Positions 33,488 to 42,530 of a stretch of 64,000 nt of DNA are shown here, one piece after another. The translations under genes and the position numbers were made by a program. The stretch's first letter is position 1; each line of letters opens with the position of its first letter. This stretch comes from an uncultured Clostridia bacterium (GTDB lineage: Bacteria; Bacillota; Clostridia; Christensenellales; Borkfalkiaceae), in contig CALVWX010000003.1 of NCBI GenBank assembly GCA_944368215.1, forward strand, positions 45,430 through 109,429. The letters run 5' to 3'. A model generated the notes under the pieces. That model did no database searches. It was not told where the DNA came from and saw only the letters and a list, made by a program, of their open reading frames with translations.

Positions 33488-33634
33488 GCGCATAAAATTT
33501 TAAATTGAAAATACGATAAAAAAACCAAATTCTTTTTTTTGGAATAATCCAATCGCAGAGTTATCATAAAAACAGCAACTTTATAGCAAACTAAAATTAA
33601 AAATAATTTTGAAATATAACAGGAAGGTACGAAA

Positions 33635-34042
33635 ATGCAGCTGCAGCAGGTTTTTAATAATTGTTCGTCACTAATCGTGTATAAAGATAATTCATCTCAC
33701 GAATTTTTTAAAGGGGAAGAGCAATATGTATTGATTATGAATACATGGAATGAAATAGTATGCGATGCTTACGAAATGCCTGCATACGGCGTAAGCATTG
33801 ACAGTCTTACGCGGGAAGAGATGAAGTCGGGCCAATGGCTGGAATTTGTTTTCGACGGCAAATGTCAGTACAATGAAATGCCGTTTGAGAAACTGCTTGT
33901 AAAAGTAGAGGAAGAGTACAGCGGATTCAATGTTATAAGATATCTCTCGGAAGGAGGGTATTTCGGCAGGTGTTTTTATATGCAACTCAACGACAAAAAC
34001 ATGTCTTCAATAAGCAATGAAATCAAAAATATACAAATTTGA
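33635..34042 (+). CDS. Hypothetical protein
   Basis: 135 residues; not recognised. An ATG at 33635 with CAGGAAGGT upstream supports translation. The sequence is acidic and soluble-looking, with no membrane segment or Cys motif (LIVYKDNSSHEFFKGEEQYVLIMNTWNEIVCDAYEMPAYG, given here only as a guide to its start in short: LIVYKDNSS). It stands alone between two terminators and has lower G+C than its neighbours. Confidence 0.6.
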   Translation: MQLQQVFNNCSSLIVYKDNSSHEFFKGEEQYVLIMNTWNEIVCDAYEMPAYGVSIDSLTREEMKSGQWLEFVFDGKCQYNEMPFEKLLVKVEEEYSGFNVIRYLSEGGYFGRCFYMQLNDKNMSSISNEIKNIQI

Positions 34043-34098
34043 GTTGATTTGCATTGTACTATGTCACACATAATAATATTTAAAAATATATTCAACAT

Positions 34099-34133
34099 AA
34101 AAACGAGGAAGCCAAACCGGCTTCCTCGTTTTT
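34099..34133. terminator. Bidirectional terminator
   Basis: Perfect 15-bp arms AAAAACGAGGAAGCC / GGCTTCCTCGTTTTT (34099-34113 and 34119-34133). It separates the convergent genes at 33635 and 34174. Confidence 0.9.
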
Positions 34134-34173
34134 GATATTTTATGTATTTCGGCAGAATTTACACCTTTATGAT

Positions 34174-34428
34174 TTATTGCTGCTTTGTCTGCTTGTACGC
34201 GGCAATAGCCTTGGAAAGCTGATCGGGGCAGGAGGTGTTGTTTCTGCATATGACGCCGGCAAGAAGTTTTTGCACTTCGTCGATATCCTTACCTTCAACC
34301 AGACGGCTTACGCCCTGAAGGTTTCCGCTGCAACCGCCTACAAATTTTACGTTGTGCAGTTTGTTCTGATTATCTACTTCAAAATAAATCTGGCGCGAAC
34401 ACGTGCCTGTAGTCTGATATGTAAACAT
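34174..34428 (-). CDS. TIGR03905-type TSCPD domain protein
   Basis: 84 residues with the family pattern: YQTTGTCSRQIYFEVD, FVGGCSGNLQGVSRLVEG, then the TSCPD-like box NNTSCPDQLSKAI. It is a small conserved Clostridia protein related to a C-terminal domain of B12-dependent ribonucleotide reductases. Function is unknown; the paired Cys may bind metal. It lies 36 bp downstream of the DUF4364 gene on the same strand. Confidence 0.85.
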   Translation of the reverse strand: MFTYQTTGTCSRQIYFEVDNQNKLHNVKFVGGCSGNLQGVSRLVEGKDIDEVQKLLAGVICRNNTSCPDQLSKAIAAYKQTKQQ

Positions 34429-34464
34429 TTTCGCTCCTCGATGCTGTCGCGCATCTTATTTTTA

Positions 34465-34989
34465 TCAGTCGCAGAGGTTTTCGTAAATTACGGAATAGAC
34501 GTCTGCGGCTTTTTCTTCCCATTTTTTATATATTTTGTTTGCCGTTTTTCTGTCGGGAACTACAAATTTCAATTCGAGCATAGGCTGAACGGGGGCGAGT
34601 ATTTTTAAAAATACCGTATATGTTCCGTCTTTGTTCTGGAAGTAGTCTGAACGGCATTCCTGCCTGTTGCGGTATTTTGCGCTGTTCTTTTTTACGAATA
34701 TGGAAATCTCTTCGCGGACGCTCTTGGGGATATTTATATAAAAATTGGCAAGAGTTTCTCTGCCGTCCGGGGTTATTGTGTACAGCGTGTCTTCATCTTG
34801 ATTGACGATGCAGATGAAATTATCGTCGAGCAGTTTGTGAATTACGTTGACGCAGTCCATGTATCCCATCCATTCGTTTGAGGAGGAACACATGTCCACT
34901 ATCGTCCTTTCCGAAAGGGCTGATTCCATTTTGTCGAAAACGAACAGTATTATTAATTTGTTTATGGAGGTTTCGCCCGATTTAATCAT
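34465..34989 (-). CDS. DUF4364 family protein
   Basis: 174 residues. An N-terminal winged-helix-like part (ETSINKLIILFVFDKMESALSERTIVDM, ILYTITPDGRETL-type strand) and a C-terminal alpha/beta part (NKDGTYTVFLKILAP, LELKFVVPDRKTANKI) match DUF4364, a conserved Clostridia family thought to be transcriptional regulators. It is divergent from the gene at 35139. Confidence 0.8.
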   Translation of the reverse strand: MIKSGETSINKLIILFVFDKMESALSERTIVDMCSSSNEWMGYMDCVNVIHKLLDDNFICIVNQDEDTLYTITPDGRETLANFYINIPKSVREEISIFVKKNSAKYRNRQECRSDYFQNKDGTYTVFLKILAPVQPMLELKFVVPDRKTANKIYKKWEEKAADVYSVIYENLCD

Positions 34990-35138
34990 AGTTTACGCTT
35001 TTACCGCCTTCTGTCTTTTGACAAGTACTGTTATTATACATAAATCCTGACATAAAATCAAGATATTTATTCTAAAAATATTTTATTTTGCAAATGTTTG
35101 TGATATAATATTTAAAAATGTCATATAAAAGGTGAACG

Positions 35139-35924
35139 ATGGAAGAGGTCAGAACGCAGATTAAAGATTTTTTGAATAAGTGCGAGGAGCTTAAAAGCTG
35201 TAAATTTATTATGGCTCCCACGAAGATACGCGATCTTTTAAAATCGATAGTCAATTCTCGCGAACTTTATGATTTGTTCATGTCTGTTTCTACGGGGTTT
35301 GATTATCTCTCTGCAAAATCGCATTGTCTCGTCGATCTTTCAGACGGTTTTTCAAATCGCGGCACTGTCGTGCTTCCGCGCACCGCGCAGGAAAAACTTG
35401 CTTTCATCTTCTGCCTGCTGGTTGAAATAGACAGGGATGCTCTCAACTTCAACTGGTTTCTGCAGAAATATTTTTCCGAGGACGGCAGTTTTTATTCAAG
35501 TTATTATTTATTCTGCAAAACAATTATCGATCCGCTCGAAGATATTATACGCGGCGTATTTGTAAAAGAACTCGATTCTGAACGCGAAGGTGTCAGCGCA
35601 CCTTCGCAACCGGAGGTTCAGGGCGTTTCGCCAAAATCGCAGGAAGGTGCGCCCTCAGCGGAGCTTTCGGGCATGCTTTCTGCGATTTGGCTGCTCATAG
35701 CGCAGGAAAAGCAATATATTCTTGAAAGCGCCATTCCCGATGACGACAAGGAAACGGGTTATAAAATGCTGACTGAAATTTACAAGGCGCTCAAGGATAA
35801 AAATTTCGATGCGGCAAACTCTCTGGTCAACGGCTACAATTATTATATTCTGTATAACAATACCATCAGTCCTAACGTTCAGATGCTATTTGAAAGTATA
35901 GAAGGATATGAGGGAGCGGCATGA
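35139..35924 (+). CDS. Hypothetical protein, cotranscribed with a Nudix hydrolase
   Basis: 261 residues, not recognised. It is mostly helical. Residues ~150-172 form a Pro/Ser/Gly-rich linker that separates an N-terminal ~145-residue part from a C-terminal ~85-residue helical part (LSAIWLLIAQEKQYILESAIPDDD...). There is no signal peptide or membrane helix. AAAGGTG precedes the ATG. It overlaps the Nudix gene by 4 bp. Confidence 0.65.
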   Translation: MEEVRTQIKDFLNKCEELKSCKFIMAPTKIRDLLKSIVNSRELYDLFMSVSTGFDYLSAKSHCLVDLSDGFSNRGTVVLPRTAQEKLAFIFCLLVEIDRDALNFNWFLQKYFSEDGSFYSSYYLFCKTIIDPLEDIIRGVFVKELDSEREGVSAPSQPEVQGVSPKSQEGAPSAELSGMLSAIWLLIAQEKQYILESAIPDDDKETGYKMLTEIYKALKDKNFDAANSLVNGYNYYILYNNTISPNVQMLFESIEGYEGAA

Positions 35925-36457
35925 ATTTAAAGGAAAAAAAGCTTAATTCTTCTACGATTTACGACGGCAAAATAATTAAGGTGGAGCTGGACGAAGTTGA
36001 ACTGCCCGACGGCAGACATTCAAAGCGTGAATGTGTCCGTCATTCGGGCGGGGCGGCGGCGCTTTTCGTCAAAGACGGGCAAATTGCGCTCGTAAGGCAG
36101 TTTCGTTATCTTTATGGCGAGGCGCTTTACGAAATTCCAGCCGGCAAGCTCAATTACGGCGAAGACCCTGAAGTTGCCGCAATGCGTGAACTTGAAGAGG
36201 AAACGGGGTATCGGGCCGCAGGGAGCGAGCACCTTATAGATATTTATCCTACGCCGGGTTATACCGATGAGATTATACATATATATAATGTAGATAAGGC
36301 CGCATTTGTCGGTCAGAAGCTCGATGAAGGGGAATTTTTAAATTGTTCGTTTGTTCCGGCCGGTCAAGTTCTGTCAATGATTGAAAGCGGAGAAATAAAA
36401 GACGCTAAAACAATCTGCGCCGTATATGCATATTTTATCCGCAAAGCCCATGCGTAA
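35921..36457 (+). CDS. Nudix hydrolase, probable ADP-ribose pyrophosphatase
   Basis: 178 residues. The Nudix box is complete: GEDPEVAAMRELEEETGY (GX5EX7REUXEEXGU), preceded by EIPAGKLNYG. YPTPGYTDEIIHIY after the box is characteristic of the NudF/ADP-ribose pyrophosphatase group. It hydrolyses ADP-ribose or similar nucleoside diphosphates. A terminator follows. Confidence 0.92.
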   Translation: MNLKEKKLNSSTIYDGKIIKVELDEVELPDGRHSKRECVRHSGGAAALFVKDGQIALVRQFRYLYGEALYEIPAGKLNYGEDPEVAAMRELEEETGYRAAGSEHLIDIYPTPGYTDEIIHIYNVDKAAFVGQKLDEGEFLNCSFVPAGQVLSMIESGEIKDAKTICAVYAYFIRKAHA

Positions 36458-36487
36458 ATCTATGAGTTTCAGAATATAAAAAGTTAA

Positions 36488-36518
36488 GCGGGCCGCATTG
36501 ACGCGGCCCGCCGTTTTA
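36488..36518 (+). terminator. Terminator after the Nudix gene
   Basis: 9-bp stem GCGGGCCGC / GCGGCCCGC (36488-36496 and 36503-36511) followed by CGTTTT. Confidence 0.85.
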
Positions 36519-36577
36519 TTTATTGAATTGTGTGCACAGCGCGTAAAAAATTTATGCCGCTCGCAGCAGGATGCCTT

Positions 36578-36805
36578 TCAGTTACAGCCGCAGTTGCAAC
36601 CGCAGCAGTTGTTATTGTTGCCGCAGAAAAGGTTGCTTAAAGTACCGTTTTTCCACATTGTGTAAACGAGCGCGATGAGAATGGGGGTACAGCTTCCCGA
36701 AAGTACGCTTTCCAATCCGTTATCCGAACAGCTTGCAGCTATGAGCAAGAGTATGAGTATCCAAAGGCAGCTGTTGCAGCCGCCGAACTGCGAAAAAATA
36801 TTCAT
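36578..36805 (-). CDS. Small Cys-rich membrane-anchored protein
   Basis: 75 residues from the ATG at 36805 (AGGAGG upstream). It opens MNIFSQFGGCNSCLWIL, with hydrophobic stretches at ~14-25 and ~43-56, and ends in a Cys/Asn-rich tail (CGNNNNCCGCNCGCN). The gene is well placed for expression. The tail may bind metal or form disulfides at the cell or spore surface. I do not recognise the family. Clostridia and Bacilli often carry similar small Asn/Cys-rich coat-associated proteins, but that is only an analogy. Confidence 0.6.
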   Translation of the reverse strand: MNIFSQFGGCNSCLWILILLLIAASCSDNGLESVLSGSCTPILIALVYTMWKNGTLSNLFCGNNNNCCGCNCGCN

Positions 36806-37091
36806 AAAGTTCCTCCTGTGAATGTTCTGCAAGGCGGTATGTACTCATAAAAATTAATGGCCCTGCAGTTTTCTCTATACTTAATAATATTTGAAAAGAC
36901 GAAAAAATGTTACATTGCCGCTCAAACGCTTGCAATAATGCATTTACAATGATATAATTTACAAATAAAAATTACAAATTTAATATTTTTTGGTACTTTC
37001 GGCGGACATTTTGCAAAAAACTCCGACCGTATATAAGTATAATACATTTTTTTCTACGGATATTCTTTAGTGAAATCCGATGGAGGTTTTT

Positions 37092-37736
37092 ATGAAAAAG
37101 GTTAAAACACCTTTCTTTACCGCAAAAAATATTTCTTATCTTGCGGTGCTCACTGCTCTCGTCATTGTTTTGCAAACGTGCAGCGGTTTCTTTACTATCG
37201 GAACGACGGCTTTGAGCTTTGTGCTCATTCCAATAGTTCTGGGCAGTGTAATTCTCGGAGTAGGTGCAGGCGCATTCCTCGGTGCGGTTTTCGGCCTCGT
37301 CGTAATATGTGACGCACTCGGCGGGCTTGATTCGTTCACGCTTATACTCTTAGGTGACAGCCCTGTATTTACGGTGTTTTTGTGCTTTGCGAAAGGTATA
37401 GCTGCCGGAGTAGTGCCGGCGTTGTTATATAAGCTTATCGCACCTAAAAACAAGCGCGTCGCCGTTATCGTTGCTGCGGTTTCTGCACCCATCGTAAACA
37501 CAGGCATATTCATCCTCGGCGGGCTTGTTCTCTCTGATGTGCTCACGGCAAATTTTGTTGCCGACGGACAGTCTGTTATTTACTTCCTTATAATAGGTTG
37601 CGCCGGAGTAAATTTCCTTATTGAATTTGCAATAAATCTTGTATTGTCCCCTGCGCTTTATACGGTTACCAGAGTTGTGGAAAAACAGCTGGCAATTAAT
37701 AAAAAGAAGCGCGCTGCGGGCGGAAAAGCACAGTAA
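37092..37736 (+). CDS. ECF transporter S component, probably for pantothenate
   Basis: 214 residues from the ATG at 37092, with GGAGG seven bases upstream. Six hydrophobic helices and the N-terminal AKNISYLAVLTALVIVLQT match S components of group II energy-coupling-factor vitamin transporters. The next gene, coaX, makes CoA from pantothenate, which suggests a PanT-like role. The shared EcfAA'T module is not in the window. Substrate is inferred from context. Confidence 0.8.
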   Translation: MKKVKTPFFTAKNISYLAVLTALVIVLQTCSGFFTIGTTALSFVLIPIVLGSVILGVGAGAFLGAVFGLVVICDALGGLDSFTLILLGDSPVFTVFLCFAKGIAAGVVPALLYKLIAPKNKRVAVIVAAVSAPIVNTGIFILGGLVLSDVLTANFVADGQSVIYFLIIGCAGVNFLIEFAINLVLSPALYTVTRVVEKQLAINKKKRAAGGKAQ

Positions 37737-37744
37737 TTAAAATT

Positions 37745-38521
37745 ATGATAATTTGTCTTGACGTTGGTAATACCAATATAAAATATGCGCTCTTTGAGGG
37801 CGATGAGCTTGTTTTGAGCTTCCGCGTTGCAACCGAACATAAAAAAACTTCGGACGAATATGGCGGACAGCTTATCAGCATTCTTAAAAACAACGGCGTT
37901 TCGCCCCGCGACATAAGCGGCGGCATAATTTCGTCCGTCGTTCCGCCACTCGATTACACGCTCGAAAGAATGTGCGATACTTACCTTAAAATAAAGCCGC
38001 TAATAGTGGCTTCCGGGCTCAAAACGGGCATGAATCTTAAGGTAGACAACGCAAAGGAAGTGGGCGCAGACAGAGTGGTAAACAATGTAGCGGCAGTAAA
38101 AAAATATGGAGCGCCCCTCATCGTTATAGATTTCGGCACCGCTACGACATTCAATGTTATCGACGAAAAATGTCAGTTCCGCGGCGGCGTAATCGCGCCG
38201 GGAATTAAAGGCTCTTTGGATAGTCTTGTCAACGGTACGGCAAAACTGCCCAGAGTGGAGATAGAAAAGCCCGATAAAGTTATCGGCACAAACACGGTTA
38301 CAAACATGCAGTCGGGCATTTTTTATGGATTTGCCGGTTTGGTCGAATATATTGTAAAAAAGATTAAAAAAGAAATGAAGACAGAGGGCGTCAAGACCAT
38401 TGCCACGGGCGGTTTTTCTGAAATTATCGCAAATGAAATTTCATGTATTGACCATGTGGATAAGCTCCTGACGCTTGAAGGTCTTAAGTACCTGTATTAT
38501 CTCAACAGCACGGAGGAATAA
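37745..38521 (+). CDS. coaX: Type III pantothenate kinase
   Basis: 258 residues, ASKHA fold. Motifs are MIICLDVGNTNIKYALFEG (phosphate 1), GADRVVNNVAA, and IDFGTATTFNVID (phosphate 2). It phosphorylates pantothenate, the first step to CoA, and is insensitive to CoA feedback in this family. It lies 8 bp after the S component and 1 bp before hom. Confidence 0.95.
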   Translation: MIICLDVGNTNIKYALFEGDELVLSFRVATEHKKTSDEYGGQLISILKNNGVSPRDISGGIISSVVPPLDYTLERMCDTYLKIKPLIVASGLKTGMNLKVDNAKEVGADRVVNNVAAVKKYGAPLIVIDFGTATTFNVIDEKCQFRGGVIAPGIKGSLDSLVNGTAKLPRVEIEKPDKVIGTNTVTNMQSGIFYGFAGLVEYIVKKIKKEMKTEGVKTIATGGFSEIIANEISCIDHVDKLLTLEGLKYLYYLNSTEE

Positions 38522-38522
38522 G

Positions 38523-39809
38523 ATGAAGAAAGTCGGCGTAGCAATACTCGGTCTCGGCGTGGTAGGCGGCGGCACCTATAAAATTTTGAAGGAGCACCGC
38601 GAATTATATCAGAAGAGCCACAAAATAGATATTACCGTCGAGGCAGTTCTGGAGCGCAACCGCGAAAAAGCTATCTCCCTCGGCGTGGAACCTGAAAAGA
38701 TTGCGTCAAACATACAGGAAATCTGCTCCAATCCCGATGTCGACATCGTTGTTGAGGTAATGGGCGGGGTGGAGCCCGCAAAGACTTTCGTCCTCGATTG
38801 TCTCCGCGCGGGGAAATCTGTAGTTACTTCGAATAAAGAGCTCTTCTGCAAATACAACCACGAGCTCGAGGTCGCGGCCAAAAAGAATCATTGCGGACTA
38901 TTCTACGAGGCGAGCTGTGTTGGCGGCGTGCCCGTAATCCGTGCGCTGCTCGATAATCTTCAGGGCAATAAAATTTTGTCCATGATGGGTATAATCAACG
39001 GCACGACTAACTATATTCTTACAAAAATGGCCTCCGAAGGCGCCGCATATGAGGATGTTTTAAAGGAAGCGCAAAAGCTCGGTTATGCGGAAGCCAATCC
39101 TTCGGCCGACGTCGAAGGCTACGATGCGACTTATAAACTGTCCATTCTTTCCAGCCTTGCTTTCCACACAAAAATTCCCTATACAAAAATTTACAGGGAG
39201 GGCATAACCAATATTTCTGTAAAGGATATCGAATACGGCAAAAAATTCGGTTATGTGCTGAAGCTCCTCGCCATAGGCAAGAACGGCGACAACGGCATAG
39301 AGGTGAGGGTGCATCCTTCGTTCATTAAAAGCTCCCACCCGCTCGCCAGCGTAAACGACAGCTACAACGCCGTATACATTACCGGCGACTGTGTGGAGGA
39401 TGTTATGCTGTACGGCCGCGGCGCAGGCGCGCTCCCCACGGGCAGCGCAATCGTCGGCGATATAATCTATTGCGCCACGCATACAAACTATCAGTATTCA
39501 ACTTTCAAAAATACCGAGGACGCCGCGCCCGGTACCAAGTTTATAGATAACTTTGAAAGCGCTTATTATATCAGACTTATCGCCACGGATAAACCCGGCG
39601 TTCTTGCAAAGGTTTCTTCGGTGTTCGCAAGGTATAAAATAAGCGTCGCGCAGATGTCGCAGGAGAGGGATCCCGATGAGGACGGCACTGTTCCGCTCAT
39701 TTTCATCACTCACGTAACGCATGAAAACAGCATAAATAAGGCCGTCAAAGTTATCAACGAAAGCGACGAAATTGCAAAGGTCGCCGCCGTTATAAGGGTT
39801 GTATCATAA
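38523..39809 (+). CDS. hom: Homoserine dehydrogenase
   Basis: 428 residues from the ATG at 38523 (CGGAGGA upstream). NAD-binding GLGVVGGGTYKILKEH, catalytic region EASCVGGVPVIRALLDNL and GIINGTTNYILTKM, ending in a C-terminal ACT domain (~350-428, YYIRLIATDKPGVLAKVSSVFARYKIS). It makes homoserine for threonine and methionine synthesis, with feedback through the ACT domain. Terminator at 39822. Confidence 0.96.
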   Translation: MKKVGVAILGLGVVGGGTYKILKEHRELYQKSHKIDITVEAVLERNREKAISLGVEPEKIASNIQEICSNPDVDIVVEVMGGVEPAKTFVLDCLRAGKSVVTSNKELFCKYNHELEVAAKKNHCGLFYEASCVGGVPVIRALLDNLQGNKILSMMGIINGTTNYILTKMASEGAAYEDVLKEAQKLGYAEANPSADVEGYDATYKLSILSSLAFHTKIPYTKIYREGITNISVKDIEYGKKFGYVLKLLAIGKNGDNGIEVRVHPSFIKSSHPLASVNDSYNAVYITGDCVEDVMLYGRGAGALPTGSAIVGDIIYCATHTNYQYSTFKNTEDAAPGTKFIDNFESAYYIRLIATDKPGVLAKVSSVFARYKISVAQMSQERDPDEDGTVPLIFITHVTHENSINKAVKVINESDEIAKVAAVIRVVS

Positions 39810-39821
39810 TATAAGTAAAAT

Positions 39822-39852
39822 AAAAAGCAGGGCTGAAAAGTCCTGCTTTTTT
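39822..39852 (+). terminator. Terminator after hom
   Basis: Stem AAAAAGCAGG / CCTGCTTTTT (39822-39831 and 39842-39851) with a T-tail. Confidence 0.8.
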
Positions 39853-39958
39853 CTGTGTCGCAAATTTTTTATTTGTTCAGCTTCGCTTGCGAAGTATAGT
39901 GAGCCATACTTTAATTTTTAACAATAGCTATATTACACACAAACAAATAAATTAAAAT

Positions 39959-40360
39959 TTATCTTTGAAAGGGTTTATTGAAGGAGCCAATTTCAATTAG
40001 GTTGCCTTCGGGGTCTGCAATATAACATGTTCTTTGCCCCCACTTCTTGGTTGTGGGTTCAAGTACAGGCGTTGCGCCTTTGTTGACGACTTCGGCAAAT
40101 CTCTTGTCAACTTCTTCAAATGTATCCACATACAAGGATAATTCAAAATGTCCGTTAAATCCGTTTGTATACTCATATTTTCGGCTTGTCATACTTTCAA
40201 ATTTCTTTCTTTCATAAAGCATAAACAAAGTGCCGTCTTTAATCAAATAAACATTGACGGCATTTTCGCTTTCTTTAATCTCAAAACCTAATACGTCTCG
40301 ATAAATACGTACCATTGTCGCCATATCTTTTACAAATAATCCGATTCCATCAAGTTTCAT
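39959..40360 (-). CDS. VOC/glyoxalase superfamily protein
   Basis: 133 residues from the ATG at 40360 behind GGAGA; the upstream in-frame start lacks a site. One glyoxalase-fold unit: KLDGIGLFVKDMATMVRIYRDVLGFEIKES, HFELSLYVDTFEEVDKRF, and the C-terminal CYIADPEGNLIEIGSF with the metal Glu. The family is diverse (lyases, dioxygenases, resistance proteins) and the substrate is unknown. It is AT-richer than its neighbours and isolated. Confidence 0.85.
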   Translation of the reverse strand: MKLDGIGLFVKDMATMVRIYRDVLGFEIKESENAVNVYLIKDGTLFMLYERKKFESMTSRKYEYTNGFNGHFELSLYVDTFEEVDKRFAEVVNKGATPVLEPTTKKWGQRTCYIADPEGNLIEIGSFNKPFQR

Positions 40361-40732
40361 AACATTTCTCCGTACATCTATTATACCACAAAGGAAGACA
40401 ACAATCAATATCCCGGCGCCTTCATAGATAAAAAGTAATCCGAACCAACCACCTGTTACAATAATTTGGTTCGGCTCGTTCGGCGCACGCTATTCGATTT
40501 GTACCACTATTTTTACTTTGTAAAATCAATAAGAGAAGAGGATTTGCCGCTTGAAAAGTTTTATTAATTTTCGCACCCTTCTCAATCGGCGCAATGGCAA
40601 CGCCGATTTTAGTCATCATTCGCGACATTCATTATGCGCTCACTCATCTCACTCGGCACATACAGGGTGTCCACTGCTCTATGAATTGCCTCTTTCGTTC
40701 TCAAATCCTCTTCAATATTCAAAACTAATACC
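40361..40732. other. Non-coding tail region of tRNA-Ser with T-arm copies
   Basis: No supported gene. It holds an inverted copy of the tRNA-Ser T-arm (40701-40713), a direct copy (40533-40546), and a hairpin CCGAACCAA / TTGGTTCGG (40440-40448 and 40466-40474). A minus-strand frame from ~40712 to 40609 gives an uninterrupted ~33-residue acidic peptide (starting EEDLRTKEAIHRAVDTL) that could be a gene remnant. Confidence 0.5.
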
Positions 40733-40774
40733 AAAAAACGTGGCGGACAGTTAAAACTGTCCGCCACGTTTTTT
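40733..40774 (-). terminator. Terminator of tRNA-Ser
   Basis: Perfect 20-bp arms (40733-40752 and 40755-40774) around AA, beginning with the T-run next to the tRNA CCA end. Confidence 0.9.
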
Positions 40775-40864
40775 TGGCGCGGAGAAGAGGATTTGAACCT
40801 CCGTACGGGGTTAACCGTAACACGATTTCCAATCGTGCGCCTTAAACCGCTCAGCCATCTCCGC
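40775..40864 (-). tRNA. tRNA-Ser (anticodon GGA)
   Basis: A class II tRNA on the minus strand: acceptor GCGGAGA / TCTCCGC, anticodon loop TTGGAAA (GGA), a long variable arm (TACGGTTAACCCCGTA), T-arm GAGG-TTCAAAT-CCTC and an encoded CCA. Confidence 0.95.
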
Positions 40865-41015
40865 ATGCGATGCCTGCGGCTTGCCGCAAGCAATTAATAT
40901 GATATAAAAAAACGCATAAAAAATCAAGCATTTTTGCGCCGTGTTTGCAATTATTCTTTACAAATTTTTTTATAAATGCTAAAATTTAGTAAATAATTTA
41001 TCGGCGGTGTTTTTT

Positions 41016-41234
41016 ATGAAATTGACCGACAAGGAAAAAATGCTGGGGTTCGCCCTGCGTGCGCACAACGTCCGCAAAGAGACTATGTTGCAGATTTTAA
41101 TGCTGCTTTCGCTCGACGATGAACTCGACGATATGGCGTGGTTTTTAAAGGAAAATGCCAAAGCGGACGATGAGATGCTTTTGAGGGTTGCGCTTCAGCT
41201 TGATAAAGAATCCCGCGAAAAAGGATTGAAGTGA
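41016..41234 (+). CDS. Small hypothetical protein before an aminopeptidase
   Basis: 72 residues from the ATG at 41016; an in-frame GTG lies three codons earlier. It is entirely helical and charged (KLTDKEKMLGFALRAHNVRKETMLQIL, then LDDELDDMAWFLKEN). The stop sits 2 bp before the aminopeptidase ATG, so the two are coupled. The family is not recognised. Confidence 0.6.
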   Translation: MKLTDKEKMLGFALRAHNVRKETMLQILMLLSLDDELDDMAWFLKENAKADDEMLLRVALQLDKESREKGLK

Positions 41235-41236
41235 TT

Positions 41237-42463
41237 ATGGATAAGACAAGACTTGAGAATTATGCAAAATTAATTGTCAGAAGCGGCCTGAATGTGCAGG
41301 ACGGGCAGGAAGTTTTAATTCAGTGCTCGCTCGACCAGCCCGAATTCGTTACGATGGTCGTTGAAGAATGTTACAAGTCCGGCGCTAAGCGCGTCACCGT
41401 CAAATGGTCGCACATGCCCGTAAGCAAGGTTAATTATATTTACCGTTCGCTTGAAACGCTCTCAGAGTTCACTGATACGGAAAGAGCGGAGTGGCAATAC
41501 AGAGTAGATAAGCTCCCTTGCCTTTTGTGGCTGGATTCGGATGACCCCGACGGGCTTGCCGGAACGGACAGTCAGAAGATTGCAAGCGCAAACATGGCGC
41601 GGTTCCCTTCGATAAAGCCATTCCGCGACGCTATCGAAAACAAATACCAGTGGTGCATAGCGGCCGTTCCCGGAAAGGAATGGGCATGCAAAATTTTTCC
41701 CGGGATTCCCGCCGAAGAGGCAATCGAAAAGTTGTGGGACGCCATTTTATTGTGTTCGCGCGTGACGGAAGACCCCATAGCAGAATGGGACAATCACAAC
41801 AAAAACCTCGCAATGCGCTGCAAGTTTTTAAACGATTACCGCTTCGACAAGCTTGAATACAAGAGCTTGAACGGCACAGATTTTGTCGTCGGCCTCAATC
41901 AGAAGGGTATTTTTTGCGGCGGCGGCGAAACTACGCTCGGCGCAAATATATACTTTAACCCCAATATCCCCAGCGAGGAAGTGTTCACATCGCCCATGCG
42001 CGGCAGGGCTGACGGCAAAGTCGTTTCTACAAAGCCGCTGTCCTATCAGGGCAAGTTGATTGAAAATTTCTGGGTTGAATTCAAAGACGGAAAGGTCATA
42101 AAGGTAGGGGCGGAGAAAAATCAGGACGTCCTTGAAAAGATGGTCGCCATGGACGAAGGCGCCGCTTACCTCGGCGAGGTTGCGCTCATCGCTTACGATT
42201 CACCCATCAACAACACCGGCATACTTTTCTATAACACTCTCTTCGATGAAAACGCAAGTTGCCATCTTGCGCTCGGCAGGGGATTCAACAACTGCCTTGA
42301 AAATTACGAGCAGTACTCAAACGAAGAGTGCGAAAAGCTGGGTATAAACAGCTCAATGATTCACGTCGATTTCATGATAGGTAGCAAAGATTTATCGATA
42401 GTGGGCGTAACCAAGGAAGGAAAACGCGTGCAGATATTCAAGGACGGCAACTGGGCATTCTGA
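41237..42463 (+). CDS. M29 family aminopeptidase (AmpS/PepS type)
   Basis: 408 residues from the ATG at 41237. Family blocks are NYAKLIVRSGLNVQDGQEVLI, EVFTSPMRGRADGKVVSTKPLSYQGKLI, the metal-ligand FWVEFKDGKV, MDEGAAYLGEVALI, and FDENASCHLALGRGF. This cytosolic metallo-aminopeptidase releases N-terminal residues from peptides. It could complement PepF in peptide turnover. Confidence 0.93.
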   Translation: MDKTRLENYAKLIVRSGLNVQDGQEVLIQCSLDQPEFVTMVVEECYKSGAKRVTVKWSHMPVSKVNYIYRSLETLSEFTDTERAEWQYRVDKLPCLLWLDSDDPDGLAGTDSQKIASANMARFPSIKPFRDAIENKYQWCIAAVPGKEWACKIFPGIPAEEAIEKLWDAILLCSRVTEDPIAEWDNHNKNLAMRCKFLNDYRFDKLEYKSLNGTDFVVGLNQKGIFCGGGETTLGANIYFNPNIPSEEVFTSPMRGRADGKVVSTKPLSYQGKLIENFWVEFKDGKVIKVGAEKNQDVLEKMVAMDEGAAYLGEVALIAYDSPINNTGILFYNTLFDENASCHLALGRGFNNCLENYEQYSNEECEKLGINSSMIHVDFMIGSKDLSIVGVTKEGKRVQIFKDGNWAF

Positions 42464-42530
42464 TTTGATTAAAATTTAACTGATTAAAAAGTACTACGTT
42501 AGATATAATAAGATTAATTTTACAATATTT

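Noticed and set aside
40609-40893. Minus-strand frame across tRNA-Ser
   Set aside because: It runs through the tRNA and terminator; only its last ~33 residues could be a remnant of a gene.
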